Source: Bacillota bacterium
GTDB taxonomy: Bacteria; Vulcanimicrobiota; JAMDEM01
DNA: 6,824 nucleotides
Direction of reading: 5' to 3'
Assembly (NCBI GenBank): GCA_023486985.1
Contig: JAMDEM010000112.1
Span: 1-6,824 of the forward strand
The translations under genes were made by a program, and so were the position numbers. Below, in pieces: positions 5,533-6,824 of this stretch. A model generated the notes under the pieces. That model made no database searches, was not told the origin of the DNA, and worked only from the letters and a program-made list of their open reading frames with translations. The number at the start of each line of letters is the position of its first letter. Positions within the stretch are counted from its first letter, which is position 1.

Positions 5533-6824
5533 TTATAGCAGCTTCTTTTCTATCTCCTCAGTAATCCTTGAAAGGAAACTATCCAGCTCAGTTGAGCCTT
5601 CGTCGCCTTTTACCCTTGAACGTACCGATATTTTCTTTTCTTCTTCCTCCTTGTCGCCCACAATAAGCATGTAAGGAATTTTTTCCTTTTGGGCTTCCCT
5701 GATTTTAAAGCCCACTTTTTCGTTTCTTAAGTCTATATCAACTCTTATTTTCTTCTCCCAAGAAAGCTTCTTAAGAGAGAGGGCATACTCATGGTTTCTG
5801 TCGGCAATAGGCATGATTGCCGCCTGCACCGGGGCAAGCCAGACGGGGAATGCTCCCGCATAATGTTCAATCAGACAGCCGAAAAATCTTTCTAAAGAGC
5901 CCAGCACCGCCCTGTGAACCATTACCACATAATGCTCCTTGCCGTCCTGGCCTATATAAATCGCATTAAATTTCTCAGGCAGGTTAAAATCAAACTGGAT
6001 GGTGGGTCCCTGCCATTGCCTTCCAAGAACATCCCTTATCTTTATGTCAATCTTGGGACCGTAAAAAACTGCGCCGCCTTCATCAATCGTGTAAGGGATA
6101 TTCATTTCTTTAAGAACCTGGGCGCACGTGCCTTCAGCCATATCCCAGTCTTCCGCGGAGCCGGCAAATTTCTCGGGCCTTGTGGCAAGATTTACATCAT
6201 ACTCCTTAAAGCCGAAAGTTGAAAGCATAAACTGCACAAGCTCCATGACACCTGACATCTCGGATTTTAACTGCTCCATGGTGCAGAAAATATGGGCATC
6301 ATCCTGCGTGAAGCCCCTCACACGCAGGGTTCCGTGGAGAACTCCCGACCTTTCATATCTGTAAACCGTGCCGAGTTCTGCAAATCTCATGGGAAGATCC
6401 CTGTATGATCTTCTTTTGCTCCTGTAGATAAGAATGTGGCCCGGGCAGTTCATGGGTTTTATCAAATATTCCTGTCCTTCAATATCCATGGGGGAATACA
6501 TGTTTTCCCTGTAAAAATTCAGGTGTCCTGAAATCTCCCATAGTTTTGCCCTTGCTATGTGAGGTGTATAAATAAGCTGGTAGCCTCGCCTGTAATGCTC
6601 GTCAACCCAGAAATTTTCTATGACTCTTCTTATGGCGGCGCCCTTTGGATGCCAGTAAATCAAGCCGGGCCCGGCTTCCTCCTGGATACTGTAAAGGTCA
6701 AGCTCTTTGCCGAGCTTCCTGTGATCCCTTTTTTGCGCCTCTTCTCTCCTGGTAAGAAACTCTTTTAGTTCTTCCCTGGTATTAAAAGCTGTGCCATAAA
6801 TTCTCTGAAGCATCTTCTTCTCTC
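5533..6824 (-). CDS. thrS: Threonyl-tRNA synthetase (5' end beyond window)
   Basis: This class II enzyme activates threonine with ATP and charges tRNA-Thr in the cytoplasm. The frame stays open to the right edge: codons E-K-K precede the internal Met at 6813, so that Met is not the start. The visible 426 residues from that Met correspond to about residue 212 onward of the E. coli enzyme. The N-terminal TGS and editing domains lie off the window. The catalytic core is intact. The zinc ligands are Cys123 in MNCPGH, His174 in TQDDAHIF and His300 in VMVHRAVLGS; all three sit at a constant offset of 211 from E. coli Cys334, His385 and His511. The motif 2 arginine (Arg152 in YRYERSG) and the motif 3 arginine (Arg309 in SLERFFG) are present. 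The anticodon-binding domain follows (about 328-426: WLAPVQAAIMPI, FKIREAQKEKIPYMLIVGDKE). The extrapolated total, about 637 residues, is normal for the family. It is followed by DUF697, not by infC as in many bacteria. Confidence 0.97.
   Translation of the reverse strand, partial: EKKMLQRIYGTAFNTREELKEFLTRREEAQKRDHRKLGKELDLYSIQEEAGPGLIYWHPKGAAIRRVIENFWVDEHYRRGYQLIYTPHIARAKLWEISGHLNFYRENMYSPMDIEGQEYLIKPMNCPGHILIYRSKRRSYRDLPMRFAELGTVYRYERSGVLHGTLRVRGFTQDDAHIFCTMEQLKSEMSGVMELVQFMLSTFGFKEYDVNLATRPEKFAGSAEDWDMAEGTCAQVLKEMNIPYTIDEGGAVFYGPKIDIKIRDVLGRQWQGPTIQFDFNLPEKFNAIYIGQDGKEHYVVMVHRAVLGSLERFFGCLIEHYAGAFPVWLAPVQAAIMPIADRNHEYALSLKKLSWEKKIRVDIDLRNEKVGFKIREAQKEKIPYMLIVGDKEEEEKKISVRSRVKGDEGSTELDSFLSRITEEIEKKLL

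Noticed and set aside
5914..6364. Plus-strand open frames opposite thrS
   Set aside because: They are fully antisense to highly conserved synthetase motifs, so they are shadows.

Overview
All six genes in this window lie on the minus strand, so transcription runs from the right edge to the left edge. The composition is moderate to slightly AT-rich. Genes are tightly packed, with 0-13 nt junctions and one short overlap. The only real intergenic gap is 128 nt (2414-2541). Everything visible is bacterial. No phage, IS or CRISPR signature was seen. The DUF5693-type membrane protein and the PspA-associated style of SPFH/zinc-ribbon protein are common in Firmicutes and several uncultured phyla, but I cannot name a phylum from this window.

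Right block (6824-2542), in transcription order: the 3' two thirds of thrS (threonyl-tRNA synthetase, cut by the right edge); 1 nt later, a DUF697/YcjF-like membrane protein whose N-terminus looks like a G domain without its P-loop; then, with a short overlap, a large polytopic DUF5693-type protein with a long, probably extracytoplasmic, N-terminal domain. The overlap may be a 4-nt GTGA stop/start, which would indicate translational coupling. These three look like one transcription unit. A GC-rich hairpin follows the last stop codon.

The gap 2414-2541 holds that hairpin, a few short repeats, and a good extended -10 promoter (TGATATAAT) pointing into the left block.

Left block (2413-1), in transcription order: a small all-helical protein with an IPGFSGYKDRE motif; directly abutting it (TAA/ATG), an SPFH-domain protein with two C-terminal zinc ribbons; then, 13 nt further, a protein with two CheW-like folds that leaves the window at its left edge. 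This last gene is open for 258 codons from 774 to base 1. I translated it by hand from the complementary strand.

The most interesting reading is that the left block is a membrane-scaffold cassette (SPFH, zinc ribbons, helical partner) joined to a CheW-type coupling protein. That would link a flotillin-like platform to chemosensory-type signalling. The joint function is inference. The gene order, spacing and domain matches are seen in the sequence.
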